Source of the DNA: Trema orientale
Lineage: Eukaryota > Streptophyta > Magnoliopsida > Rosales > Cannabaceae
Reading direction: 5' to 3'
DNA: 64,000 bases
Assembly: GCA_002914845.1 (NCBI GenBank)
Contig: JXTC01000012.1
Location: 1,076,556 to 1,140,555, forward strand
Shown here one piece after another: positions 24,318 to 36,014 of this stretch. Every line of letters begins with the position of its first letter. Positions within the stretch are counted from its first letter, which is position 1. A program made the position numbers and the translations under genes. Under the pieces are notes generated by a model. It made no database searches. It was not told the DNA's origin and saw only the letters and a list, made by a program, of their open reading frames with translations.

Positions 24318-24770
24318 TGTTAGATTTATTTATATGACCTATATGATTTTAATAAATTAATATTGTATTTATTAATATTAATTAAATAGTTTAATAATAT
24401 TAAGTGTATTTAAATTTCTATTGGTCAATGAAGAGTTGTAACTCATCAAAACAATGCAACTCTTATGAACAAACATATTTAATGGAAAATATGTCCTAAA
24501 GTATTTAAATGAAATCTGGTCCACTCTCCAATCATTATCAGAAATATACGTATTCCACTATTAAACATATTATTATTAAATGCAGAGGGTTAAGGGAGAG
24601 AAACTCAGAATTCTGTATCAAAAACTGGTTGGCAGTTTAAAATTCAATTGTAATGGATCCAAGTATGTTTATTGTCTATATTCTAATTGTGAAAATCATG
24701 AGTTCTAAGATCATTTGAGATTATTGATTATATGCATATTAGGGTTTTGTATAATTAAGAAATACTTACA
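24318..24770 (+). repeat. 3' LTR of the outer copia element
   Basis: It begins TGTTAGATTT after the polypurine stretch and ends ACTTACA, followed by the CTATG target duplication (24771-24775). It is about 17 bp longer than the 5' LTR, mostly near its end. Confidence 0.92.
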
Positions 24771-24775
24771 CTATG

Positions 24776-25888
24776 AACTATGATTTTTGTATCACTTGGC
24801 CAGTGAATTACCATTTTACACCTTGAATTTAATAATTTTATAACGGAAAGATCGATAGTAAAATAATATCAAAATTCGGTAGAATTTAACTTAAAATTTA
24901 GAGACTAAAGTAGTAGGATGCGAATAATTTGTAAGTCATTAGTGAAATTAATTACTATTGTTGAAATGAAGATCTTTCCTACTTATATCATGTTTAAAAT
25001 ACAAAGAACAGAAAGAATATAAGATAACCTAACAAACTTCCGAATACTTTTCATATCGTTTTTTTTTTTTATAAAAAAAAAAGTAGAAATATGCGTTAAT
25101 GGTAGGCAAGCCTAATGGTGGAGTCAGGGTGTGCACAAAGGCAAAATATCGAGTTACGTAGGGTCCACCCACCATATTGGGCACGCTCACCAATCTGGGG
25201 TTCAACATTTTCGGATGGGAATCCAAAAAGTGGTCCTAAAGCAACTTGTTCCCAAACCCAAATCAATATCAAAGTGGGACAACTCTATTTCCTCGGGCAT
25301 CTAATCTCCTTCTCCTCCTCATATGTTGGTCCTCAGATTTTTGTCATTTCGAATTTACATTAATTGCGTGGCACTACGTTATTGGTCAAACTAAGCCAGT
25401 GAGACCTACTACGATGGTTGATCGGAACTCCCGAGTTTTGGGGTTGATCGGGTGTGGATTGCTCAAACTTGAGGCAATAATTGATTGGTCAGATGCTATA
25501 TTTGTCAAAGTGGACACCTTTTTTTTTTAATTTTTTTTTTCCTTTTTAGAGATCCACCATCAAAAAATGTAATAATAAATATGGGTTAAATGCAAAAAAT
25601 ATTTTTAACTGTGTACTTTCTATAATTTTTTAACTATATATTTTAGATTATGCAAAAGTATCTCCGAATTTTAAATTCTCAAAAATTTGTACACTTTAGG
25701 CAAGACATAACAAATTTATCTTTCATCTAATACTAAAACTGAATTGAGATTTACTTATTATTATTTCCAAATACATAAATTGTATTAAAAATTTGCTAAA
25801 ATAATTAAACCTTTGAAATAAAGCAATTAAAACCTACAATTAATATCATTTTATTTCTATTTTTTTTTCAAATTTTTCAGTTTAATTA
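24776..25888. other. Intergenic DNA, no gene recognised
   Basis: The stretch 25100-25500 is less AT-rich and has short open frames on both strands (up to 94 codons), but none has recognisable protein character or splice context. The remainder is AT-rich spacer. Confidence 0.45.
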
Positions 25889-25897
25889 AATTTTCAT

Positions 25898-26436
25898 GGG
25901 TTAATGATATTAATAGCCTTTGAATTATACCTCTGGTATCACTTTGCCCCATGAAATTTCAACTTACATAGTAATAGTCACCGAGTAATGTAATTGTTGC
26001 AATAATGATCCTTTTTTTACAAACTGTAAAATATTTAACAAATTTAAATCATTATAGAGCACATGGTTTGGTAACTGCAGTGAATAATGAGATTTTGAAT
26101 TTTTTACTTGTACAGTAGACTACCAATATTTGTGCAATTATTACAGTAATGACCATTTTTTTTCGCAAGCTATTAAATTTTTTTAACAGAAATGAGTCTT
26201 GTGCAAAGCACATAGCTTAATAATTATGGCTTAAAAATTAAATTACGACTCATAAATAATATCCAATTATACACATCGTCCATGATTATTTTCTATTAAA
26301 AAACTAATAGCTTGTGACAAAGAGACCATTGTTATAATAATTACATAATTCAAAGGTCATTACTATGTAAGTTGAAAATTCAAAGGGCAAAGTGGTACAA
26401 TGAGTATAATTCAGAAACTACTACTATATTTAACCC
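25898..26436. mobile_element. MULE-type MITE with 9-bp target duplication
   Basis: This 539-bp element has long inverted repeats of about 100 bp. The left arm starts GGGTTAATGATATTAATAG and the right arm, on the other strand, GGGTTAAATATAGTAGTAG. Both continue through TGAATTATAC, CACTTTGCCC and TCAACTTACATAGTAATG. The perfect 9-bp duplication AATTTTCAT lies at 25889-25897 and 26437-26445, the signature size for Mutator-like elements. No transposase is present, so it is non-autonomous. Confidence 0.88.
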
Positions 26437-26445
26437 AATTTTCAT

Positions 26446-28591
26446 TTATTTTGTTGTATAATAACATGGATATAAGGGGTAATTTTGACTTGCAATACCA
26501 TAAGTCACTCAAAACATGTGCAAAGTGTATAAATTTTTGCAAAATTTGAAATCTAGAGGTATAATTTTTGCATATACCAAAATACAGGATTTAAATTGCT
26601 AAAATTCCATACTTTAGAATTTCTTATTTTTTTATTTTGTTAATTCAATCATAACAATATTAATGAAAATGATCATAGTCTATTTAAAGAATGTGTAAAT
26701 TACTTTAAAAAGAAAGCTATGAACATTGTTTTTTTTTTTTTCCAAGTAATTTATGTTACCTAGGCTATCATCTTTTTTAATCGCATATTATTTTGCTAAA
26801 AAGCTTCAATGTTTTTTTTTTAATATTAATAATGTTTTAAGATTCTTTTTTGTTTATCGAAAGAGATTAAAGAAATTCTAATAATGTGATATGCAGAGTT
26901 ATTTAGGGCCAGTTTAGTATTATTGTGTTATGCTCTATATATATTATATATATTATAAATGTGTTGTGAGTAAGAAGTATTTGTGAGGAAAAAAAAAAAG
27001 TATAAATGTTTGATAAATTTAATTTATAAATCGATGCACTATTTAAAAGTAGCATTTAAGTGTTTGGTAAACTATACATTGTGTGTGCTATATATTGTAC
27101 TATGATAGCAGAATTAGTTCTAAAAAACAAACCTTACACTGTTTCTCAAATTCTGCTTAAAATAGTAATTACACAATATCTTCTAGAATCTGTTGACCAA
27201 AAGTATAAACTTACCAAATGCATCTCTCTCCACTTTTTTTTTCCCCCCTAAACGCTTTTAAAAGCAGCATTTAGAATCAATCCCAAAAAGGGCGTAAGTA
27301 GTCTTTTTTTAAAGATACATTTCTAAGTTTAAAGGATGAATGCAATAAGTTTAGGGCTTGTCTGGGTTTGCTTTTGGAGGTTGTTTTTGGCCTTTAAAAG
27401 AATTTTAAAAAAAATACAAAATGGAAGGTGTTTAGTAATTTGCTTTTAATCAGAATATTTTAAATCTCCTATGTAACCATTATTTGAAGTAGAGTTTAAG
27501 AAGTATGATAAGTCTTGTTTTTTAAAGTTAATTTTATTTTCATAATACAACATCTTCTAAAATATTATTTTATAGTATAGTTTATAGTTTACAAAACACT
27601 AAACACTAAGATGTTGCTTTTGAACAGCACAATTTTTATAAATGTAATTTGCGAGACACTTGAGACTTTTTTTCACAGCTTTTTCTTGCTAAACAGAGCA
27701 GAATTACATCAATAACAAACTGACCTAATCATCTACCTACTTTTACTTTTAAAAAAAAAAAAATCATCTACATACTATACCATAGAGCTACGAAGCATAT
27801 ATTTATTTTATTGATAAGAAAAATGCAATCATTCCTTCGTTTTCGAGGACTTTGTTCCTCATGAGTCGTGAATGCTTGATGTAAATTCTTTGGATTAGAG
27901 AGGAAAAAATTCACCCCAAGTCACAGTTTACGAAAATTTGGAAAAAAAAAAAAAATCACGCCAAATATACTATATTAATCCATTGATTATAAATTTATGA
28001 GTCGGGAATTTATCGATTTGATCTATATTCACTTAATCGTACAACTTCTGGTTCTTTCCAATTAGAAAAGAGATTCTTCGTTTTACATATCATTTTCTTA
28101 CAACAAAATATGCTAAGGATTTTCTTTCAACAACGAATATATTCCAACTTATCATTATTGTAAAAAAAATTTATATAATAAAGAATCTATCTACATTTTT
28201 GTTTTCTTTTCGGTTGGCATCTCATAATCTTTGGACATGGAACCTGTTTGCAAAGAGTAAGTTCGATATTCCCTTTTCACTTCCGAAAAATGGAATTTTC
28301 TGACCAATATTATGCTTAATCTCAGGTCTAAAAGAATAAAAACTACTGTTTCAAATATAATTAAGAAAAAGAAATTCTAGAATACTTCTCTATAAATCAA
28401 ATGAAATACTTTTATAAGTATATACAAACTTGGTTTTACATGTTTGTAGATAATTACATCTCCTGATTTATTTCAATGTAGAGATTTCTAAATTTGAATT
28501 CTCAAGGAAAAGAAAAAAAAAAAACTCGTTTTTTACATATACAAAGCATTGAAAAGAGAGAAATAATAAACAAAAACAAAAAAAAAAAAAA
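26446..28591. other. AT-rich intergenic DNA
   Basis: No gene is recognised. A patch at 27350-27700 beginning GGGCTTGTCTGGGTTTGC looks like one end of a hAT-type MITE, but I could not pair it securely. The patch 27960-28330 has one longish open frame that I could not identify. Confidence 0.45.
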
Positions 28592-28659
28592 NNNNNNNNN
28601 NNNNNNNNNNNNNNNNNNNNNNNNNNNNNNNNNNNNNNNNNNNNNNNNNNNNNNNNNNN
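28592..28659. other. Assembly gap of 68 N
   Basis: It directly follows a poly(A) run, so the gap probably reflects a homopolymer or repeat that was hard to assemble. Confidence 0.99.
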
Positions 28660-30060
28660 TCTATATCATTTTCAAAACAGTTGCGTAAATACGTAACATA
28701 TGCATATCCATTAACTATATTATAGGAAACATGTCAAGGCATTCGCTACCAAATTCTCCAACTCCAAGTTTAAGTAGCTTCGTTTTGAAATCCCACCAAC
28801 CACTCTTCAGAAAAATAAATAAATAAATAAATAAATAGTCGTAATAATAAAATCCCACCTGCCTAGATCATATTTTAGCCCCTGGGTCAAGGGAAAAAAA
28901 AAAGAAGAATTATATTTTCCAATAAACTTGTTTACGTTTAGTAGTGATTATCACTAAAAACATCTTAGAAATGTGATGAAATAGTATATGGAGCTGTGAC
29001 CAAAAGTGAAATTAAATGATCCATTCTATTATATCACAAAAGGTTAGAAATGCTGGCTGCACCATTTTTTTGAGAAACAAAAAAAAAAAAAAAGTCTGGA
29101 AAGTCAAATACATGGGCAAAAAAAATGCAGCTGGTTTGTAAAATAGAAATAATACTAATTTAAAAAAACCGTCGGGGGGGGGAAGCGAATGATTGGGCTA
29201 TGTTTTCAATACTAATTTTACTGATGGGCTGCTGTGAAGGAAAACGAGCCGATTCAAGTCCTTGAAAGAGGCTATTAGTTTGTCCTTGTCAAGAATGAAG
29301 GCTAATTAAAGCTTGAAGATAGCCAGTTTTCAAATTCAATTGCTTGACTAGAAAAATTATCGCTCTCCTATTTTTCTATAATACAATGTTTATTAAAAAA
29401 AAAAAAAGGGAATTCCTTGCGATTACATGCTTAACCTAATAGGTAATCACTTGAGATCCCTGATTTGCACTTGCCATGCACCCACTTACCAATATTTATT
29501 GATTATTCTTTTTTTTTTTTTTTTATAGTACCTGAAACTAAAAGGAATCTTCATCTTCGAATCAGATTTATTTTAGTTGATTTCAATTAGTTATCCTATG
29601 TTAAGATTTTAGTTGATTTTAATTAGTTATCCTATGTTAAGAAATTAGATGAAAATGAACATCATTCATGCTGCTTTCAGCAAAAATATGCTTATTAAAA
29701 GGTACACAAGTAGAATGCAATAAGAAACTACGGGTATATTTTCCTAATTCGTAGTTGAAAGAAACGTCAAGGCTGTGTCGGATTCCAAAATTTGCGTCCA
29801 AATGCATACAAGTAAACACATGAATGGAAGGAAAATGAACATACTTTCCTGATTTCTATTCCTTTACAGTCCATTACATATCAGTAAACATGGCTTTAAA
29901 ACTTTGAATTTTTTTTCCTACCAAACTCTGCGGATGATTGCTAATACCGAAGAACTATGCTATGATCTTATACAAACAAAATCTTTGGCTAATATGAAGT
30001 TCAGAAAAAGTTAAAAAATCCAGAATAGAGTTTAGAACTATACATACATGGCAACCGCAA
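28660..30060. other. Intergenic DNA and probable 3' flank of the minus-strand gene
   Basis: It contains an (AAAT)n microsatellite at about 28810-28837 and several homopolymers. No coding region is recognised. Confidence 0.5.
29571..29642. repeat. Two tandem copies of a 36-bp unit
   Basis: The unit starts TTTTAGTTGATTT and ends CCTATGTTAAGA. The copies at 29571-29606 and 29607-29642 differ at one base, so the duplication is recent. Confidence 0.92.
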
Positions 30061-30093
30061 ATAGTTTCTTGATAATTAACTATAAAAATGAAA

Positions 30094-33000
30094 CTAGGCA
30101 GTTAGGTCCTTCCGAGTTGGAACTACAGGAACAAAGTAATTTCCAAACGGCGAATCGATCACTCTAAAATTTCCAGTGCAGCCATCTTGTTGTGCTTGTG
30201 CTATTGCAAAATTTTTCGCCTGCTGAATCCTGAAGTTGACATTACTAATTTGGGAAACTGCCACCTGTGTTACATCAATTCACATGATATGTTCACATGA
30301 TTCAGCATGTATATACCATATTTCTGCCAAAAATAGAAGAACAAAGGGTAAATTCTTACCGATTTATCAACTCCTTCACTGCCACCTGAAGTAATGATCC
30401 TGCAATAGAAGAAATACTCTCTTAAGTAATTCTAGTATTCACAGTCGCATAACATACAAAGTTACCCAGTCTCTTTACTAATTTGTATCAAAACTAAATC
30501 CGATAGACAGACTTTCCAGCTAAAAAGAAAAATATGACCGATGGATTTCAGGAACTTCTATACGTTCCCTTTTTTGAGGGGTCTGAAAAAAATCGATCAC
30601 AAATGAGAGCGTTGGGTTCATGGAATGGACGGAAATGGCAAAAATGCATTATTATGAAGTGATGTGAAACCCCATATTCCAGTGTAAGATATCCAAAAAG
30701 TAGTATCGTTTGTAAACTATTTCACAACTATTGTACATTAAAAATTTCAAAAAAAGGATGGCAAGAAAACATGGTTGTTGTTCGTGGTGGAAACTTGTAC
30801 TCTTCTTAATTACGAAGATCTGTAATTAATTAAAATAAAACAGAGAGAAACTGGATTAAGTCATTAGAATGTACAGCAGAAAGGGTCATCACAATACTTC
30901 TACGTGTCAAAACAGGATAGGCGGTCGCAATGAAAATAATTCTTCCCACGTGTTTTGGCAGGATTGACGGTTGCAAAGATGGCTCACTTAGTGTGCATGA
31001 GAATAAGGATTATCATCATTTCCTACGTGTCAAAGCAGAATAGGCGATCGCGACAGAAAACGACAAGTCGCACGTGCCTTAACATAATAGGCGGTTGTAG
31101 GGATGACTCGCTTATTATAATAATATAATAATCGACAGTATATAAAATGTGGAATTTAAAGAGTTAGAAACTGACAGATGCGGATTGTCCCACCATAGTG
31201 CCAGTTGGAATTAGAGTAGAGGAGTTAGAATTCCAAGGTGGTAAGACCAGCCATATCACCGGAAAAGGACAATATACTAAATAACTGAATTTAAACTGCT
31301 GGAATTGAAATAAAGCGATATGACCGGTTGTGAGAAAAACAACACAGATCACTAAATAAATACGCACAATAATTAAAAAAAGGGATTAAAGTAACCAATC
31401 GCACTTAATTACTTCACTGGGGAAGGGGCAGCGGAGTAAATGATTGCACTTAAAGCAGCAATTCGAATTACTCGCCAAGTCACAGATATATAGGATACAT
31501 ATATATATAAGTATAAATATATATAATATATATAACAATAGAGAGCACAATACCTCGAACTTGTGCTATAAGTCAAACACAAAATTAGTGAAGAATAGCT
31601 TGGTGCCCAAAGATCGCTTATAATGTACAAGGTGTGACACTAATAACAATAATAATAATGCAAATGTATATATATATATATATGCATGCATGTATAAGAG
31701 AAGAAACTTGGAGAGCAAGTCTAAAACATGTACGTGAGATTGAGTGGTGGTGCTAATATATATGCTAAGTTAATGAAATAATGTGATGCTTAATATAATA
31801 ATGCAATTATATGTGAAGTGGACACGTGTATGCATGCAAGGGGACTTGTTGACTAAGTCTTATGCAAATGAAATGGAGATGCAAATGAGATGAAGATGGT
31901 GATAATAACAAGGAAAAAGGATCGGCTAAGATAACCACGGCTTTGAGGTAATGATAATAATAGTAAAGAATGGTTAAATATATGTGTATATGGAGATGAA
32001 AATAGTCACGGATGGTAGAGATCAACAAAGTGGGATGAAAATGAGGCTGGTGAATAAAAGGGTCAAAGATGACCACAGGTTGTATAGAAAACAAGAAAGT
32101 GGAGGTGGTTAGTGGCCAAAATGAGAAATATACATATATGTATGTGTGTGTGGAGTTTAGTGGCCACGGGAAGGACAAAAGGAAATGATAGCTTCGGGTA
32201 AGTCCAAACGAAGATGGTACATACGAGAGTTTAATAGATCAAATGAAGAAAAAGGAAGCTTTGAAGCTTCGGGTGGAAAAAAGCAAAAGAACAGGGCTTC
32301 ATGTGTGCTCGACACCTCAAGCTCTTAGGTGTCTAGATTGTAGAGCTTAACTAATGAGGCATAGATACATATGTGCTTCTAGAACCTTCTAGAACAATGA
32401 GGCAATGCTGCAATATGAGGAAGACACCATTGGCTCTTCAATCCAAGTGGGAGGTCATTTTTGTCCGAGGAACCCGATCAAAACGACATGTAGTTTTTTA
32501 TGAACTACAAGTAGTTTTGTGGACAGCTACTTGTCATTATTCTTGAGGTTGAACGAGCTACATGCCATTTAAGACAAACGATTTGTAGTTTTGGTGAGGG
32601 ACATGTTGTAAAGTGAGATGTCCAAGTTGTTGACACGTGTAAAATCTCCTCCAATGGTGCTTAGCTACATAATTCTTGTGATTGCCAAGTCATGGTAGTA
32701 ATTAATTTGGTCATGACTCCATTATATCTTGATAATCATGTAGTTATCTAGGACTAATTAATGTATTAGGCTTTAATCACAAAAATTGGACTAAACCCTA
32801 AAACAGTTGTTTTGGTTCATCGTCTGTAAAAGAAGGTTAGTTAAAACTATGGCTCGCAAAGTAAAACAGAACAAGTATTATACTACAAGAACTGCATTAC
32901 AATTTATAACAGGGATTAGCCAGATCAATAACAAGATAAGAGACTACTGAATTCAAAATATTTTGGTGGAAAGTTCAAAATAATTCACTTGTATATATGG

Positions 33001-34058
33001 AATATGCAATTGTGTAAAAAGCAGAATACCAGGAACTTATTACAATGTTAAGCTGAAAATGACATCAAAGCAATGAAAACCAATTGGAGACAAAAATTAG
33101 ACTAAGAACAAGAGTAACTGACCACAATCCTATATCGAGCCAGTCTTAAAACCATATTTGTTTACACTCTCTCCAAAAATTGCATAATTCAACTATATCA
33201 TATAATAAACAGAAAACCATATACTTTCAACTGATTTGAATGTGTCAAAGTTCAGCACGTCTACACCAAATTTCTACAAAACACCTCCATAACTCCACCA
33301 GGTGGTTCATGTTCTTAAACGATGGAACGGATTAAGCTTCTAGTTAATGTATATCGTACGGTTATAAGTTCCACTATCCCATAATATATGATGAACAAAC
33401 AACCTGTAATACAAAATCCTCTATTAAGAACTCAAATGTGAAAATCAAAACCTCAACAACCCAAGCTGCATGAAGAGCAAGAGCGTTGTTTCCAACTAAT
33501 CAAAAACCAATGGTCCCAAAATTTCTATTAGAATCATCCGGGCATCTATAATTAAATAATCATTTAATAGATTCACAAATAATGACATGATTAAAATTAG
33601 TTAAAAAAAAAAACCCAAAATTTAGAGTCACTACAAGCAACTAAAGTGACATTCATGCACTAAACTAACCGAGTATCCACTTTACTAGACTGAAATTTAA
33701 ATTTAGCACTGAAAAAATTAATGAAAAAGATTTGTTTTGAGCACCCACAAACCAAAACGAATAAAGAATCAACTTTTGGCAAAATTTCTTATTAATCTCT
33801 CTCTTACAATGAAATACCAAGAAATTTTAAGCAAGAAAGGGCCAATTTTGGGTTGTAAACAAAAATAATAAAATTCAGAGAAAAAGGAAAAGCAAGAGAG
33901 GCATTGAAAATTGGGGTTTACCTGCGAGGTGGTGGCTGCTGGATTTTCCTCCTCTTGGGTTCGGGTTCGGGTGCCATGTTCGCTTCGCCAATTCCTTCCA
34001 AGTTTGAGCTGCCACCACCTGAATCCGTGAAGCCAATTTGACTTGGAGTTGGGCCCAT
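30094..34058 (-). CDS. Small three-exon gene, 115-residue protein of unknown function
   Basis: Three exons join in frame on the minus strand: 33922-34058, 30360-30399 and 30094-30264. Each junction has GT/AG borders (donors GTAAAC and GTAAGA, acceptors TTGCAG and ACACAG). The ATG at 34058 is chosen because it is the one in frame with the spliced product; the ATG at 34066 is not. The protein is 115 residues. Residues 1-34 are Gly/Ser/Pro-rich. Residues 35-38 are KRRK, a possible nuclear localisation signal, followed by a Pro-rich IQQPPPRR. The C-terminal half looks conserved in style, with VNFRIQQAKNFAIAQAQQDG (69-88) and a SPFGNYFVPVVPTRKDL tail (97-113). No enzyme motif or membrane segment is seen. 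I do not recognise the family and do not assign a function. Intron 1 is 3.5 kb; intron 2 is 95 bp. The gene model is supported by matching phases at both junctions. Confidence 0.78.
30400..33921 (-). other. Large first intron of the three-exon gene
   Basis: It holds the ACGTG-bearing tandem repeat (30900-31125) and a (TA)n run near 31664-31682. A distinct, less AT-rich block at about 31140-32830 carries repeated ACTACAAGTAGTTTTG-like words. That block may be inserted repeat DNA, possibly LTR-derived, but I found no target duplication. The intron-resident 123-codon frame on the minus strand (31807-32178) is low-complexity and not called. Confidence 0.55.
30900..31125. repeat. Diverged ~123-bp tandem repeat with ACGTG cores
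   Basis: Two units (from 30900 and 31023) each contain two related subunits. They start ACGTG at 30902, 30948, 31025 and 31072, and continue with forms of CAGGATAGGCGGTCGC. The ACGTGTC/CACGTG cores match G-box or ABRE-like elements bound by bZIP/bHLH factors. Function is inferred from motif only. Confidence 0.75.
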
Positions 34059-35191
34059 GGCTTCATATTTTTGCCGGAGTCGGCTGTATTGGGCTTCCCT
34101 CAGTCATATGAGATTCCTTGGAACCCGGATGAGTTTTAATTGGGCTTTTTACCCAAATGGCCAAATTTTGGGTTCAACTTTAAAAGAAGGGCTTCTTACA
34201 GAAATCCCGGCCCATGTTAAAAATTAAAAAATTTCGGATGGGCTGATTTTTGGGTTTCTATCACTTTTACTCATAAAAAACTAAAAGAATTACAAAAATA
34301 CGGAACTCAGGATTTTTTCAAATTTTCGTACAGTTTTTATTAGAAAAATATCACTTTTTAAAAAATATTAGACAAATACTATTTTTTAAAATAGTTACTG
34401 GTTGCCGATGTCTGGAAATTTTTTACTGGTTACCAATTATATACCAGTTATAAAATATCTTTGGTTACTAGTTACCAGTCTAGAAACTGGTTACAAGAAA
34501 CTAGTTACTATTTTAAAAAATAGTATTTTTCTAAATAGTTTTTAAAAAATGGTATTTATCTAATTCAAACTGTACCGCACCTTAGAAAAACTTAAACCAC
34601 CGTATTTTTCAAATTTTTTTGTAAATTACCGTTTAATGTCTAATTTCCCCCTGATTTTTTAGAAAAATTCCCGATCAATTTAGAAAAATATTATTTTTAC
34701 TAAGGTTTTAGAACAGTATCACTTTTATTAAATATTTAGAACAATGGCACTTTTTCCTTCAAAACTGGTATTTTTCAGTGATACTCGAGGTAACCAATTG
34801 GGTTACTTTGGGTAACCAATCAAGTTAGCTCAGGTAATTTGACAGGTTACCTCAAATATCTCACCAATTAATAAAAAATAATATTTTTCTAAATATTTTT
34901 AAAAGTAGTATATTTCTAATTAAATCTGAGATTTTTCAAATTTTTTTAAACTTTTACCATAAAAAATCTTATTTCCTCTTAAAAGAATAGCAGTTTTTCA
35001 GATACCATTAAAAATAGAGAAATTTATCAAAAACTTGTGCAAAAATAGCTGAGTTTATAAAAAAAAAAAAAAAAACAAAAACAAAAACGCAAAAAATATA
35101 CTAGTTCTTGTATACTTATACCAGTTTATCAGTTTAAAAAAAAAACTTATATATCGATAAACTTAATATTATATTAATATATCAAATAATT
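34059..35191. other. 5' flank of the three-exon gene, then repetitive AT-rich DNA
   Basis: The first 200 bp are GC-richer and probably hold the promoter and 5' UTR. Around 34390-34860 the words GGTTAC, GGTTACC and their reverse occur many times (for example TGGTTACTAGTTACCAG near 34463-34479), within two roughly similar AT-rich halves. This looks like repeat DNA of unknown class. Confidence 0.5.
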
Positions 35192-35204
35192 AACTCTGTG
35201 CCAA

Positions 35205-36001
35205 AGGACTTGCCCCCTCCTTTTTCCTTCACAGATCTTTCCTCTACCTCTACAAGCCGCTCTCCTCTCCTTATTCATTAACAGGTGTTTCTCTTATTGG
35301 GGAGGGGGCTCTTCCCTCTCTCTGGTATGGATTTTCTTTTTCAGTTTTTTTTATTTTTGTTTTTGTTTTTTTTTTTTCTAAATAATCCTTTTGTTCGTGA
35401 AGTTAGTTGCACATCTAAATCTTGATATATAGTATTTTTTGTACACCTACATCTAGATCTGTGGTATTTTGGGTTGTAATATGTTTTCTTTCTTTTTCTA
35501 TTACACACTCAGATTTAGATCTATGGTGTTTTATGGCTGCATTTTAGTTTTTTCTATTACTAGAGATGTTGTTTTTTGTTTTTGTGTTTTTGTTAGTGTT
35601 CTTCTAGAACTGAGGCTTTTGAGAGCTAGATTTGGAGGATTTGTTGTGACGTTCATTGATAGATGTCGTGAAGAGGGTGGCGTTTACTGATGGACACCGT
35701 GAAGAAGAAATTACTTAGGCATTTACTGATGGACATCTTAAAAGAGTTGTGCCTGATGGCTCTAAAGTTTTACTTGGAACTTTTTCTCTGTAAGTAGGAG
35801 GTAGTATATTGCAATCATAGCTCTTGTAATTAAGAATATGATAGTCCATACTCTCGTTGGTTTTTTGGAGTAAAATTAGTATTCATTGAGGGATATTTGT
35901 ATTTTCCTTTAGAAGCTTGTACTATTTTTGTAGCCACTTTGGCTAGTGATTAATTTAATTCCCTTAAGAAACCTTTCTTAAAAATTTAAAAAAAAAAAAA
36001 A
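35205..36001 (+). mobile_element. Poly(A)-tailed non-LTR retroposon with 13-bp target duplication
   Basis: AACTCTGTGCCAA at 35192-35204 and AACTTTGTGCCAA at 36002-36014 form a 13-bp duplication with one mismatch. The insert ends in a poly(A) run of about 15, so it was inserted by target-primed reverse transcription in the plus direction. It opens with a pyrimidine-rich segment and contains repeated AGATTTAGATCTATGG/ATCTAGATCTGTGG words and a 3' segment ending GATTAATTTAATTCCCTTAAG. A 73-codon open frame (35469-35690) shows no motif. It is probably a non-autonomous LINE relative or a 5'-truncated LINE, related in layout to the repeats at 9.4 and 38.1 kb. Confidence 0.82.
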
Positions 36002-36014
36002 AACTTTGTGCCAA

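Larger units (their letters stand above)
10957..24770 (+). mobile_element. Ty1/copia LTR retrotransposon (old, broken, hosts a nested element)
   Basis: The element has two LTRs that begin TGTTAGATTT and end ACTTACA, and the 5-bp host sequence CTATG is duplicated at 10952-10956 and 24771-24775. After the 5' LTR is an initiator-methionine-tRNA-type primer binding site (TGGTATCCGAGCCCAGG, from 11395). A polypurine stretch (AAGTAGGAGAA) precedes the 3' LTR. The parts follow copia order: gag with zinc knuckle, protease, integrase, reverse transcriptase (YVDD) and RNase H. A second copia element (14527 to about 21852, opposite strand) is inserted within the integrase part; without it this element is about 6.5 kb. 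By hand count the LTRs differ at roughly 40 of 430 aligned sites, about 9 percent, which suggests an insertion several million years old. It carries multiple breaks and is a fossil. Confidence 0.93.

Noticed and set aside
27960-28330. Open stretch that looked like organelle-derived DNA.
   Set aside because: A fairly long open frame is present, but I could not match it to any plastid or mitochondrial gene from memory.
31807-32178. A 123-codon minus-strand frame in the intron.
   Set aside because: Low complexity, rich in Tyr/His/Ser/Leu from pyrimidine repeats, with no motif.
31634-32808. Possible solo LTR in the large intron (TGTGACACT ... CCTAAAACA).
   Set aside because: It starts TG and ends CA with LTR-like composition, but the flanks (CAAGG and GTTGT) show no target duplication and there is no second copy in the window.
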